A DNA stretch of 40,584 nt. Origin: Candidatus Hydrogenedentota bacterium. Lineage in GTDB: Bacteria; Hydrogenedentota; Hydrogenedentia; Hydrogenedentales; CAITNO01. The stretch lies in assembly GCA_018056705.1 (NCBI GenBank), contig JAGPFE010000026.1, positions 1 through 40,584 on the forward strand, given 5' to 3'. Both the position numbers and the translations under genes were made by a program. The notes beneath the pieces were generated by a model. That model was not told the DNA's origin. It made no database searches and worked only from the letters and a program-made list of their open reading frames with translations. Of the stretch, positions 15,933-24,264 are shown one piece after another. Positions within the stretch are counted from its first letter, which is position 1. Each line of letters starts with the position of its first letter.

Positions 15933-16748
15933 ATGAATCCATTGGTTGAATTGCGAAGTGTTGGTGGCCCGCAACTGTGGCCCACCCGTAAACAGAAAGA
16001 ATTGGCGGAACAGGATATCGTGTCCCTGTACCGGGCCCGCCTGGAAGGGTTTCAGCGGGACCTGATCCAGCGTCTGCAGGCGGCGGGCGTGTTGCGGTCG
16101 GGCTCGGTCCAGGAGAAATCAGCGGAGGGCACCAGCCAGGTTGGCGAAACGGGTAGCGCGACAACACAGGGCTCGATGGTGTCCCGGGCGGGGGGTGAAC
16201 TGGGCAAGGACGCGTTTCTGCAGTTGCTGGTTACCCAGATGCAGTACCAGGATCCGCTTTCGCCCATGGACAACACGGACATGATCGCGCAACTGGCGCA
16301 GTTTTCCGCCCTGGAGCAGATGAATAACCTGAACAGCACGACCCAGTCCGGGCTGGGACAGTTGTCCCAGCAGATGACCTTGCTCGGCTTGCTGGGAGCG
16401 CAGAATCTGATTGGCCGATCGGTTTCGGGGATTGTGGCGGACACCGGCGCGGCGGTGAATGGCCGTGTGGCGGGCGTATCGCTGGAGGACAACACGGTTC
16501 TGCTGACCCTGGAGGACGGCACGAAATTTCCCGTGAGCGGGATTACGGGGATACGCACGGACGGCGAATCCGCCAAGTCAGTGGCGTCCGCGATACCGGG
16601 CACGGTGGCCACGCCGGTTCAGGCGGTGCCTGTCGTTCCGGTAACGGCCGTACCAATGGCACCCGGCGTGGATAGCGGTGAATCGGTGATCAATCCGGAT
16701 GTGACGGAACTTGTGGTCGAAACGAGTCCGATCGATGGAGGAGCTTGA
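15933..16748 (+). CDS. flgD: Flagellar hook assembly scaffold (cap) protein FlgD
   Basis: 271 residues. FlgD caps the growing hook and guides FlgE polymerisation. The diagnostic core, residues ~87-165, reads GKDAFLQLLVTQMQYQDPLS, PMDNTDMIAQLAQFSALEQM and NNLNSTTQSGLGQLSQQM, ending LLGAQNLIGRSVSG. Residues ~1-80 form a longer than usual N-terminal extension that is charged and helical, and the C-terminal ~65 residues are a Val/Pro/Ala-rich low-complexity tail ending in acidic residues. The ribosome site GAGGAGAACGCC precedes ATG 15933. The stop (16746-16748) is two bases from the flgE start. Confidence 0.93.
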   Translation: MNPLVELRSVGGPQLWPTRKQKELAEQDIVSLYRARLEGFQRDLIQRLQAAGVLRSGSVQEKSAEGTSQVGETGSATTQGSMVSRAGGELGKDAFLQLLVTQMQYQDPLSPMDNTDMIAQLAQFSALEQMNNLNSTTQSGLGQLSQQMTLLGLLGAQNLIGRSVSGIVADTGAAVNGRVAGVSLEDNTVLLTLEDGTKFPVSGITGIRTDGESAKSVASAIPGTVATPVQAVPVVPVTAVPMAPGVDSGESVINPDVTELVVETSPIDGGA

Positions 16749-16750
16749 AA

Positions 16751-18061
16751 ATGGGAACGGCACTGTTCACGGGCGTGACGGGACTGCAGGCGCACCAGCG
16801 GAAACTGGACGTCATCGCGTCTAACATCTCCAATGTCAATACCTATGGGTATCGCGGGTCCCGGGTACTGTTTCAGGACCTGTTCGCCCAGACGTTGCGG
16901 GGAGGTTCTCCGCCGGTGGGGAACTTCGGTGGACTGAATCCCATGCAGGTTTCGCTGGGCGTGCGCGTGGGGTCTATTGATACCAATTTTAACCAGGGGT
17001 CCATGGTGACCACCGGGGTACCCTCGGATTTCGCGATTCAGGGCACCGGTTTCTTCGTGCTGAGTGACGGCAACCAACAGTTTTTTACCCGGGACGGGTC
17101 TTTCGCCCTGAACGCCAACGGCCTGCTGATCGATCCGTCCACGGGATTCCGGGTGCAGGGGTACCGGGCTGATGAAAACGGCGTAATTCCGGATAACGCG
17201 GTTCCCGAGGATATTTTCATTCCGATCGGCGGGCAGAGTATCGTGCGGGCGACCACCACGGCGAAGATCGTGGGTAACCTGAACGCCGACGCGCCTCCGG
17301 GAAGCACGGTGACGCGGTCCGTCGTGGTGTATGACTCGCTGGGGACCGCCCGGAACATTACCCTGGTGTTCACCCGCCAGGCCACGCCCAACAATACCTG
17401 GACCTGGGACGCCACGTATAACCGGGGCACGGTAGACACCCCGGATATCGTGTCGGTGGCCCAGGGGGCGCAGCCTCTTACCTTCCAGGGTAATGGCTCG
17501 CTGGCGGCCAATGATCCCGCCGCGACCGGCACGGTGAGCATTTCCGCCGCGGACCTGGGGCTTCCACCGTCCCAGCCAGCAGATCCTTTCCAGTTCACCC
17601 TGGATTTTACCGAGTTGACTCAACTGTCCGGCGGTCTGGATACCACCACGGGGGAGCCCCTGCCCAGCGAGGTGACCCTGCTGAACCAGGACGGCTATCC
17701 CAGGGGAGAACTGGAAAGTTTCGCCCTCGGGGGTAATGGACAGATCATCGGCGTGTTCAGTAACGGCCTGAACCGGGTAATCGCCCAGATCGCGCTGGGT
17801 TCATTTGCCAACGTCGGCGGCCTGATCCGGGTGGGCGACAACCTCTTCTCGTCGACGCCGGCTTCCGGTCCGGCCATTATCGGCGCGCCTGAGACCGGTG
17901 GTCGGGGCACGGTCAGCGGCGGGGTCCTGGAAAATTCCAACGTGGACCTCGGGACAGAGTTCAGCAACCTGATCATTGCCCAGCGGGGATTTCAGGCCAA
18001 CGCCCGGACCATCACCGCCGCCGATAACATTCTTCAAGAGGCGGTCAATCTTGTCCGATAA
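16751..18061 (+). CDS. flgE: Flagellar hook protein FlgE
   Basis: 436 residues from ATG 16751 (GGAGGAG upstream at 16737-16743). FlgE subunits polymerise into the hook. The N-terminus MGTALFTGVTGLQAHQRKLD then VIASNISNVNTYGYRGSR is the classic axial D0/D1 signature, followed by GVPSDFAIQGTGFFVLSDGN. The middle (~190-300) is the variable D2 region. The C-terminus, GGVLENSNVDLGTEFSNLII then AQRGFQANARTITAADNILQ, is the matching D0 helix. Length fits FlgE rather than FlgF or FlgG (~250-260), and its position after fliK-flgD confirms the assignment. Confidence 0.95.
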   Translation: MGTALFTGVTGLQAHQRKLDVIASNISNVNTYGYRGSRVLFQDLFAQTLRGGSPPVGNFGGLNPMQVSLGVRVGSIDTNFNQGSMVTTGVPSDFAIQGTGFFVLSDGNQQFFTRDGSFALNANGLLIDPSTGFRVQGYRADENGVIPDNAVPEDIFIPIGGQSIVRATTTAKIVGNLNADAPPGSTVTRSVVVYDSLGTARNITLVFTRQATPNNTWTWDATYNRGTVDTPDIVSVAQGAQPLTFQGNGSLAANDPAATGTVSISAADLGLPPSQPADPFQFTLDFTELTQLSGGLDTTTGEPLPSEVTLLNQDGYPRGELESFALGGNGQIIGVFSNGLNRVIAQIALGSFANVGGLIRVGDNLFSSTPASGPAIIGAPETGGRGTVSGGVLENSNVDLGTEFSNLIIAQRGFQANARTITAADNILQEAVNLVR

Positions 18062-18198
18062 ATAGTGTACAGGTACCGCGGAGGCGTTTACGCGCCTGGC
18101 CGTCGGCTGGCATTTCCGGTACGCGTCAGGAAACGCGTGCTGAACCGGACTGGCGGCTTATACTGATCGGTGATGGCTGAGCATTCGGGAGAAGAAGT

Positions 18199-18969
18199 AT
18201 GGACATAGCCACCATACTGGGTTTCACGTCCGGTATCGCGCTGGTACTGATAAGCATCATGCTGGGGGGCAGCCTGATGCTGTTTATCAATATTCCTTCC
18301 ATTGTGCTGGTGTTAGGCGGGACCGTGGCGGCGGTGCTGATCAACTACCCGCTCGGCGACGTGCTGTCGCTGTTCAATACGGTGAAAAACAGTTTCATAC
18401 AGAAAACCGAGCCGCCCACGGAGGTGATCAAGAAACTGGTGGAGTTCGCCACCGTGGCCCGGCGCGAGGGCATCCTGGCCCTGGAAAGCCGGGTGGCGGA
18501 CGTCAAGGACGAGTTCATGCGGCGAAGCGTCCAGCTGGCGATTGACGGAACGGCCCCGGAACTGATCAAGGACGTGTTGACCACTGAAGTGGCTTTCATG
18601 GAAGATCGCCACGCGATGGGACAGTCCATTCTCGCGGCGATTGCCTCTTTTGCCCCGGCGTTCGGCATGATCGGCACGCTGATCGGGCTGGTACAGATGC
18701 TGGCCACCCTGGACGATCCCTCCAAAATCGGTGGCGGCATGGCCGTGGCCCTGCTGACTACCCTTTATGGAGCGCTGATCGCCAACCTGCTGGCCCTGCC
18801 GACCCTGGGCAAACTGAAGGTCCGCACGGCCCTTGAAATGCTTGAAAAGGAAATCATCATAGAAGGGATCCTCTCCATTCAGTCCGGTGACAATCCCCGG
18901 GTCGTGGAGCAGAAACTGAAGGCGTTCATCTCGCCAGCCCAGCGGAAGTTGCTCGGCGGAGAAAAGTGA
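18199..18969 (+). CDS. motA: Flagellar motor stator protein MotA
   Basis: 256 residues. MotA and MotB form the 5:2 ion-conducting stator that drives rotation. Four membrane segments are visible: two near the N-terminus (residues ~3-22 and ~32-52) and two in the C-terminal half around IASFAPAFGMIGTLIGLVQM and AVALLTTLYGALIANLLALP. The cytoplasmic loop carries the torque-generating charged stretch including VARREGILALESRV. The FAPAFGMIGTLIGL and TTLYGALIANL motifs are invariant family marks. The ion used (H+ or Na+) cannot be settled from this sequence. GGGAGAAG precedes ATG 18199. The stop is one base from the motB start. Confidence 0.96.
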   Translation: MDIATILGFTSGIALVLISIMLGGSLMLFINIPSIVLVLGGTVAAVLINYPLGDVLSLFNTVKNSFIQKTEPPTEVIKKLVEFATVARREGILALESRVADVKDEFMRRSVQLAIDGTAPELIKDVLTTEVAFMEDRHAMGQSILAAIASFAPAFGMIGTLIGLVQMLATLDDPSKIGGGMAVALLTTLYGALIANLLALPTLGKLKVRTALEMLEKEIIIEGILSIQSGDNPRVVEQKLKAFISPAQRKLLGGEK

Positions 18970-18970
18970 G

Positions 18971-19777
18971 ATGGCAGGTCGCAAAAAAAAGGCCGAAGGC
19001 GGTGGCGGCGCGCCCGAGTGGCTGGTGACCTACGGCGACCTCATGAGCCTGCTGTTGACCTTTTTCGTTTTGCTTTTGTCCTTCTCAACGATATCGGAAG
19101 AAGATTTCAACCAGGCCATGATGTCCATGCAGGGCGCGTTCAGCGTCCTGCCTCGGTTCTCGGGAATCATCAGCAACATTCCCCGCAACCGGCAACAGCA
19201 GGAGGAAAGCGTGCACAACGTGGCACGGCGGTTACGCAGGCGGATCCAGGTGCTGGGACTGGAACGGGAAGTGAAAATCGATTACGACGCGCGGGGCGGA
19301 TTGAAGATCAGTTTTCCGGATAATATTCTTTTTGAACCTGGCAGCGCGGAACTCAAACCTGAAGCGTTTTCTTTCCTGGATGAGGTGGCGGATATGCTGA
19401 ACGAGATGCCGGATTCTTTCGTGGAAGTGCGAGGACACACGGACAATACGCCACCACCGGAGGGAGGTCCCTACCGGGACAACTTTGACTTGAGCCACGC
19501 GAGGGCGGATGCCGTAGGCCGTCGGATGATAGAATCGGGAGGGATCTCGCCGGAGCGGCTGGAACTGGTGGCGTGTGGATCGGGACAGCCCGTGGCACCC
19601 AACGCCACGGAGGAAGGCCGAAAGGCCAACAGGCGCGTTGATATTTACGTGAGGGGGCTTGTGGACAAAACGAAAATCGAAACGGAAGAAGTCCAGCGGC
19701 GACGACAGCAGGAAACGGGAACCACGGAGGCGCCGCTGCTTCCCATATCACCCCGCGAACTCGAGGAATTGAGGTGA
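18971..19777 (+). CDS. motB: Flagellar motor stator protein MotB
   Basis: 268 residues. A short cytoplasmic N-terminus leads into PEWLVTYGDLMSLLLTFFVL, where Asp23 is the ion-binding carboxylate conserved in all MotB/PomB proteins. After the plug region, an OmpA-like peptidoglycan-binding domain covers ~115-225: ILFEPGSAELKPEAFSFLDE, VEVRGHTDNTP, SHARADAVGRRMIESGGISP and NRRVDIYV. The C-terminal tail is charged. It follows motA by one base, and its stop overlaps the GTG at 19774, an alternative start for fliL. Confidence 0.96.
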   Translation: MAGRKKKAEGGGGAPEWLVTYGDLMSLLLTFFVLLLSFSTISEEDFNQAMMSMQGAFSVLPRFSGIISNIPRNRQQQEESVHNVARRLRRRIQVLGLEREVKIDYDARGGLKISFPDNILFEPGSAELKPEAFSFLDEVADMLNEMPDSFVEVRGHTDNTPPPEGGPYRDNFDLSHARADAVGRRMIESGGISPERLELVACGSGQPVAPNATEEGRKANRRVDIYVRGLVDKTKIETEEVQRRRQQETGTTEAPLLPISPRELEELR

Positions 19778-19782
19778 CCGCC

Positions 19783-20349
19783 ATGGCCGATATAGAAACG
19801 CCCCAGGCTGAGCCCCAGGAACAAGCGGCGGAAAAGAAGAAATCGATGCTGATGCCGATCCTCTTCGGCGTGGCGCTTATCCTGCCCGCTATAGCGGGCC
19901 TGGCCGTGTTCCGTTTCGTGATTCTGCCGAGAGTCGCGGCGGAAGAATCGGCGACCGCCAACACGGAGACCATGGTAGAGGAAACCGAGGAATACACGCC
20001 GGAAATGCAGATCCTGGAATTGCCGGAAGCCCAGGCTACCGTCACGCCTCCGAATTTTGACGCCGCTTCCCCGTTGCTGATGTACCAGGTGGCCCTGACG
20101 TGCGCGAACCCGCAGACGGTGTCCGTGATCGAAACGTATAAGCCCATGTTCATTGCGCTCGTCTCTAAACTGCACAGGAACCGCACCCGGGCCGAACTCT
20201 CGGATCCCTTTGTCCAGGAGACGATTCTCAAGCAGGTGCGGGAAGAGGCCAACGCGTTGTTGCAGAAACTGGCCGGTAAGAATAATAATAAGGTTCCGAT
20301 CCGGGTGATAGAAGCGGTTTACGTCAAGTTTACCATCGTGGACATGTAA
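19783..20349 (+). CDS. fliL: Flagellar basal body-associated protein FliL
   Basis: 188 residues from ATG 19783, with GAGGTGA five bases upstream; GTG 19774 is an alternative. FliL is an inner-membrane protein that surrounds the stator and modulates its activity. It has a short acidic cytoplasmic N-terminus, one membrane segment (~22-42, MPILFGVALILPAIAGLAVF), an acidic linker, and a periplasmic SPFH-like domain: DPFVQETILKQVREEANALL and RVIEAVYVKFTIVDM, the usual FliL ending. Position directly after motB matches many flagellar operons. Confidence 0.88.
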   Translation: MADIETPQAEPQEQAAEKKKSMLMPILFGVALILPAIAGLAVFRFVILPRVAAEESATANTETMVEETEEYTPEMQILELPEAQATVTPPNFDAASPLLMYQVALTCANPQTVSVIETYKPMFIALVSKLHRNRTRAELSDPFVQETILKQVREEANALLQKLAGKNNNKVPIRVIEAVYVKFTIVDM

Positions 20350-20364
20350 CGCCGGAGGAACCGC

Positions 20365-20694
20365 GTGAGTAGTTCGGAGCGTGAAAGACAGGTGGAAGAT
20401 CATGCCTTCCGGAACGAACTCGAATCGTCCGAGGCGGGGGAAACGCTTCCGCTTCACGCGTTGCATCCGGTCGCGCTCACGGTGACCGCCGAACTCGGCA
20501 AGTGTCCCATGACCGTGCGGGATATTCTGGAACTGAGCAAGGATACCGTGCTGGTGCTGAACAAGCAGGCTGGCGAGATGGCCGAGTTGCTGATCAACAA
20601 TATTCCGTTCGCCCGGGGGGAAATCGTGGTGCTGGGGGATACCCTGCATGTCCGCATCGCGGAAATTTTCGGCATCAACACGGAAGAGACCTGA
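20365..20694 (+). CDS. fliN: Flagellar motor switch protein FliN
   Basis: 109 residues from GTG 20365 (GGAGGAACC upstream). FliN forms the base of the C ring and docks FliH-FliI. The SpoA/SURF domain occupies ~30-105: LHPVALTVTAELGKCPMTVR, DILELSKDTVLVLNKQAGEM, then LLINNIPFARGEIVVLGDTL and HVRIAEI. The V-x-L...D-x-x-G/D...V-x-G-x-x-A-x-G-E pattern of FliN is satisfied. Length is that of a minimal FliN, not the longer FliY. fliM, normally next to fliN, is absent between fliL and fliN here. Confidence 0.93.
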   Translation: MSSSERERQVEDHAFRNELESSEAGETLPLHALHPVALTVTAELGKCPMTVRDILELSKDTVLVLNKQAGEMAELLINNIPFARGEIVVLGDTLHVRIAEIFGINTEET

Positions 20695-20695
20695 C

Positions 20696-21610
20696 GTGCG
20701 CGCGTGGCCGCGGTGGATGCCGATGTCCGCGTGGATCGTGCTGGCCGGCCTGGTGCTGGCCGCCCAGGGGTTGTGGGCGCAATCCCCCGGCGCGGGGAAC
20801 GGCGGCGAGACTTGGCAGACCACCACGCCGCCGGACTGGCAGGCCGGACCCTCTTTCACGGATCCATATCCGCCCGAGGAACAGCCCGAGTCCGCGGACG
20901 AGGTGCAAACACCCGCAAACCGGCCTGGGGAATCGGCTGGAAAATCGGGGACCGTCCCGCCCGAAACGGGTTCCCCCCGTACCTCTGACCCGGTGATGCG
21001 GCGGTTGGACGAGGCCTACGAGGATACCACCGCGGAAGGTGAGCGGGAGGCAACGCGAAACGGCAACGCGCCGTCCATGGGCGTGGCCCTGTTGCGGGCG
21101 GTGTTCGCCCTGGCGCTGGTACTGAGCCTGTTTTTCCTGTTTGTCAAGGGATTGAAGATGGTCCGGTCTTTCGCGCCGCCGGGAACGTCGGCCTCCGCGG
21201 CGCCGGCCCGCCTTGCGGTAATGGACCGGGTTTCCCTGGGTTCCCGGCACGCGGTTTATCTTCTGGCAGTTCGAGGCCGGATGATCGTGGTCGGCACGGC
21301 GCCCGGGTCGATCGTGCCGCTGGCGGTTTTTCCAGGGGATGAAAGGGGGCCGTCCTCTTCCGAAGGAACAGAACGCGCGGCAGTCGCCGGACGTTCGGAG
21401 GGGTCCCTGGGTCCGGGAGAAACGGCGCGTTTCAGGGGACTGCTGTCCCGGGCCATCGAACGCATGGAAAACCAGCCTGAAAACGCCGGAACGGAAACCG
21501 GCGGGAGCGAAGAAAACCCGGTGGACCAGGACATAGAAGCCCTGCGCGAGGACATCGAGCGTTTACGCCGATTTCTGGAGGAATCCGGCCGTGACCGGAG
21601 CGGGGCGTAA
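20696..21610 (+). CDS. fliO: Flagellar biosynthetic protein FliO-like
   Basis: 304 residues from GTG 20696, just after the fliN stop. A signal peptide ([20 protein letters not shown]) precedes a Pro/Thr/Glu-rich periplasmic region (~25-125), one membrane segment ([20 protein letters not shown]) and a cytoplasmic FliO-type domain: [20 protein letters not shown] followed by [20 protein letters not shown]. The V-x-x-x-x-L-G-x-x-x-x-x-x-L-V-x-V-G-x-x-x-x-x-V-G pattern is FliO/FliZ-like. The C-terminus ends in a charged helix. FliO chaperones FliP assembly into the export gate, which agrees with the adjacent fliP, overlapped by 20 bases. The periplasmic region is longer than in enteric FliO. Confidence 0.82.
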   Translation: MRAWPRWMPMSAWIVLAGLVLAAQGLWAQSPGAGNGGETWQTTTPPDWQAGPSFTDPYPPEEQPESADEVQTPANRPGESAGKSGTVPPETGSPRTSDPVMRRLDEAYEDTTAEGEREATRNGNAPSMGVALLRAVFALALVLSLFFLFVKGLKMVRSFAPPGTSASAAPARLAVMDRVSLGSRHAVYLLAVRGRMIVVGTAPGSIVPLAVFPGDERGPSSSEGTERAAVAGRSEGSLGPGETARFRGLLSRAIERMENQPENAGTETGGSEENPVDQDIEALREDIERLRRFLEESGRDRSGA

Positions 21611-22445
21611 AGGCGGTTCTCTCCTTTCCGGGGTAGCGCGAAGAGACGCCGGGCATCGCGCGTTGCCGCCAGGGGTGCTCCGCCTGGGCCAGTTGCTGAT
21701 CGCGATGGCCGTGGTGATGACCGGTGCGCTGTCAGCCGCCCAGGAGTCCGTGGGCGGCAATTCCAATCCCTTGGGCCTGAACCTGCTGGACGTTGCGCGC
21801 GCGGCGGGGAGCCCGGAGAATGTTTCCACCTCGCTGACCGTGGTGTTCATCATCACGGTGATCACCCTCGCCCCGTCCATCCTGATCATGACCACGTGTT
21901 TCACGCGGATCATCATCGTCCTGGGGTTTCTGCGGCAGGCACTGGGGACCCAGCAGACACCGCCAAACCAGGTGCTGATAGGCTTGGCCCTGTTCCTGAC
22001 TTTTTTCATCATGATGCCCACCTATGAAGCGGTGAACCGCGACGCGATTCAACCCTATACGCGCGGCGAACTCTCGCGGGAAGAAGCCCTCAACCGCGCG
22101 CTGGAACCCATCCGGGATTTCATGCTCCGGCAGACCCGGCCCAAGGACCTGAGGCTTTTCCTGGAAATCGCCAAGTTGCCTCGACCGCGACAGCGGGCGG
22201 ACGTGCCCACCCACGTGCTGATTCCCGCGTTCATGATCTCCGAACTGACCGTGGCTTTTCAGATCGGGTTCCTGCTGTATATCCCGTTCCTGATTATCGA
22301 CATGGTGGTGGCCAGCACGCTGATGGCCATGGGGATGATGATGCTGCCCCCCATTTTCATATCGCTCCCGTTCAAAATCATCATGTTTGTGCTGGTGGAC
22401 GGCTGGAACCTGATTCTCGGTAGTCTGGTCCGAAGTTTCCGGTAA
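21591..22445 (+). CDS. fliP: Flagellar type III export gate protein FliP
   Basis: 284 residues from GTG 21591 (GGAGGAATCC upstream). FliP5-FliQ4-FliR1 form the export pore. After a cleavable-type N-terminal leader, the mature protein has four hydrophobic segments with strongly conserved motifs: [20 protein letters not shown], then [31 protein letters not shown], and [20 protein letters not shown]. The C-terminus reads [20 protein letters not shown] with [17 protein letters not shown]. Length and order fit canonical FliP. fliQ and fliR, which nearly always follow, are missing; an unrecognised gene follows instead. Confidence 0.96.
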   Translation: MTGAGRKGGSLLSGVARRDAGHRALPPGVLRLGQLLIAMAVVMTGALSAAQESVGGNSNPLGLNLLDVARAAGSPENVSTSLTVVFIITVITLAPSILIMTTCFTRIIIVLGFLRQALGTQQTPPNQVLIGLALFLTFFIMMPTYEAVNRDAIQPYTRGELSREEALNRALEPIRDFMLRQTRPKDLRLFLEIAKLPRPRQRADVPTHVLIPAFMISELTVAFQIGFLLYIPFLIIDMVVASTLMAMGMMMLPPIFISLPFKIIMFVLVDGWNLILGSLVRSFR

Positions 22446-22529
22446 TCCGCGTTACCGGTCGCTTCGCGATGGCGGGGTATAATTTTCTTGAGCACGTCCC
22501 GGAGTTTCCCGGCGCGGGAGTGGATCGAC

Positions 22530-22979
22530 ATGGATCCAGGGAAGGCATTGAAACTGGGCGTTGGCGCGGTGGTTGTGCTGGTGGCGTTACCTTTTCTGGT
22601 CCGACTGTGGCCCGAGCCCATGACGATGGAGCGGGTCCGCCATGGATTCGAGATCTCAGGCCTGCCTATCGAGGGAATGCGGGTGGCGGAGCGTCCTACC
22701 AATGAATCCGTTGCCGAACTGAACTTCATGGTGAACGGCGTCTCCGTGGCGGTATATGAATACGACAACGCCGGCACGATCGCCCGTTACCAGGAATATA
22801 ACAAGAAGGATCCCGGAACCGCGATGGTTGAACACTGGAACCTGGCCCAGTCCCTGGGCGCGGCGGTTCCGAAACAGACGCCCACCCGGTGTGTTCGCCG
22901 GGGGTACTTTCTGCTGGTGGCCATCGGAAACGACGTGACAACCCTCAACCGCGTGGTGGAGGTGTTCCAGCGATTGTGA
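22530..22979 (+). CDS. Unrecognised single-pass membrane protein following fliP
   Basis: 149 residues from ATG 22530 (GGGAG nine bases upstream); a TTG at 22488 would add 14 residues. I do not recognise the family. An N-terminal membrane segment (LKLGVGAVVVLVALPFLVRL) is followed by a ~115-residue domain predicted to lie outside the cytoplasm. That domain begins with a helix (TMERVRHGFEI), has the strand-like NFMVNGVSVAVYEYDN, a helical YQEYNKKDPG segment and a C-terminal helix TLNRVVEVFQRL; it contains one Cys (TRCVRRGY). Codon use resembles the neighbours. It lies 84 bases after fliP and ends 15 bases from the convergent nagB. A flagellum- or envelope-related role is possible from position only. 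Confidence 0.6.
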   Translation: MDPGKALKLGVGAVVVLVALPFLVRLWPEPMTMERVRHGFEISGLPIEGMRVAERPTNESVAELNFMVNGVSVAVYEYDNAGTIARYQEYNKKDPGTAMVEHWNLAQSLGAAVPKQTPTRCVRRGYFLLVAIGNDVTTLNRVVEVFQRL

Positions 22980-22994
22980 TGGACCCTGGTCCGG

Positions 22995-23798
22995 CTATCG
23001 CTTGGGGATAAGATCCCGGATGCCGTTCCACTCGGGATCGTTTTCGAAGATCCACCGGTAGTATTCCTTCTGGGTGAGTCGTTTTCCTGCGTCCTCATCG
23101 ACGATGACGGTGCACCGTGGATGCAGTTGCAGGGCCGTGGCGGAAATCATGGAGGTGACCGGGCCTTCCACGGCCCTGGCGAGGATATCCGCTTTCTCCT
23201 CGCCGGTAACGAGCATCAGGCATTCCTCCGCGTCCAGGATCGTGCCGACGCCCATGGTGATGGCCAGGCGGGGCATGTCTTCCGGTCGGGGGAACAGCGG
23301 CGCGTTCTGGGCGATAGTGGCGGGCGTAAGCGCCTTGACCCGGGTTCGCGACAACATGGCGGAAAGGGGCTCGTTGAACCCGATGTGTCCGGATCGGCCG
23401 ATGCTGAGCAGTTGCAGGTCGATGCCGCCCACGTCTTCGATCAGGGCTTCGTAGGCGAGGCATTCCGCTTCCGGATCCGCCGCCATGCCATTGGGAAGGT
23501 GGGTGTTGCGCGGGTCGATGTTGACCCGGCTGAACAGGTGATGGTTCATGTAGTACCGGTAGGAGTTGGGATGCTGGGGCGGCAACCCGACATACTCATC
23601 CAGGTTGAAGGTCACGGCCAGGGAAAAGTCGAGCCCCTCTTCCTGGTGCATTTCCACCAGCCGGGCGTACAGGGATTCCATGGTCCGTCCGGTGGCCAGG
23701 CCCAGCACGGAATTCGGTTTTCTTCGCAACTGTCGCGCGATGAGTTGCGCGGTGAGTTCGACAGCGTGACGTCGCGTGGGGAGCAGTACGACCTGCAT
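22995..23798 (-). CDS. nagB: Glucosamine-6-phosphate deaminase (NagB family), altered active site
   Basis: 267 residues, matching NagB (~266). The family converts glucosamine-6-phosphate to fructose-6-phosphate and ammonia, feeding amino sugars into glycolysis. Seen motifs: LGLATGRTMESLYARLVEMH (phosphate-binding), FNLDEYVGLPPQHPNSYRYY (Asp67 is the general base, Asp72 in E. coli), and SIGRSGHIGFNEPLS. In E. coli the last reads NDGHIAFNEP with Asp141-His143-Glu148; here the equivalents are Ser136, His138 and Glu143, so the triad Asp is replaced. The codon is TCC. Other residues look intact, so activity may be retained, changed, or directed to a different sugar phosphate. The ATG at 23798 has GGAGG nine bases upstream. 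It is a lone minus-strand gene. Confidence 0.87.
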   Translation of the reverse strand: MQVVLLPTRRHAVELTAQLIARQLRRKPNSVLGLATGRTMESLYARLVEMHQEEGLDFSLAVTFNLDEYVGLPPQHPNSYRYYMNHHLFSRVNIDPRNTHLPNGMAADPEAECLAYEALIEDVGGIDLQLLSIGRSGHIGFNEPLSAMLSRTRVKALTPATIAQNAPLFPRPEDMPRLAITMGVGTILDAEECLMLVTGEEKADILARAVEGPVTSMISATALQLHPRCTVIVDEDAGKRLTQKEYYRWIFENDPEWNGIRDLIPKR

Positions 23799-24264
23799 GG
23801 CATGACCTCCATGAATGGAATGCTGACCGGATCATATCCTACCGGGGAACTGGATGGACAAACATGAATGCGTGTACGTTTAATAGTAAGGAATGGCGCT
23901 ATTTTGCCTGAATTTCCACGCGCGGGGCATATTTCCTGCCAGGATTTCTCCTTCCTTCGTTCGTCGAAATGCCCGAAGGAAGCGCGGCGGGGTGTTGTCA
24001 TTTCGAGCGCAGGGAGAAATCTTGCCCCTCCGATTCAAAGCCAGCCATACAGAATTTATATTAAAGTTTTTTCTTTCCCGTCACATCAGGACCATGCACC
24101 GTCGCCTGCCCTGCTCATTGCCGCAATGACGATACGTCTCGGCGACATGACAGGTATACGGTACCCGGGGAAAACGCGCATTAACTCGGAACTACACAAA
24201 TCCCTGGTCTCCATGCCCGGAAGCCTGGCCCGCGGTGTTATCATGGGTTTGCGCATCGTCGGGA
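23799..24264. other. Non-coding stretch between nagB and the EEP-family gene
   Basis: No convincing gene is present: the short open frames here have no family signal and overlap palindromes. The stretch is AT-richer than its surroundings around 24035-24080 (TTTATATTAAAGTTTTTT) and holds a palindromic repeat cluster described separately. It must carry the promoter of nagB on the minus strand and possibly that of the downstream plus-strand series, but no clear -35/-10 pair could be assigned. Confidence 0.6.
23941..24023. repeat. Palindromic REP/MITE-like intergenic element with nested inverted repeats
   Basis: GATTTCTCC (23943-23951) pairs with GGAGAAATC (24013-24021), and TCGAAATG (23964-23971) pairs with CATTTCGA (23999-24006), forming an ~80-base imperfect hairpin. 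Inside it, CTTCCTTCG (23951-23959) and CGAAGGAAG (23974-23982) form a competing perfect hairpin. The right arm, TTGTCATTTCGAGCGCAGGG and onward, closely resembles a short palindromic repeat (TGTCATTTCGAGCGCAGCGAG type) that I recall from intergenic regions of many bacterial phyla. No transposase is nearby. A further small palindrome, TCATTGC-C-GCAATGA, is at 24115-24129. Confidence 0.7.

Noticed and set aside
18085..18102. Possible sigma54 motif upstream of motA (GGCC...GGCA with ten-base spacing)
   Set aside because: Only the invariant GG and GC dinucleotides and few flanking bases match; such hits are frequent by chance in GC-rich DNA.
19645..20859. 404-codon minus-strand frame spanning motB, fliL, fliN and fliO
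   Set aside because: It covers four confident genes and has no domain signal.
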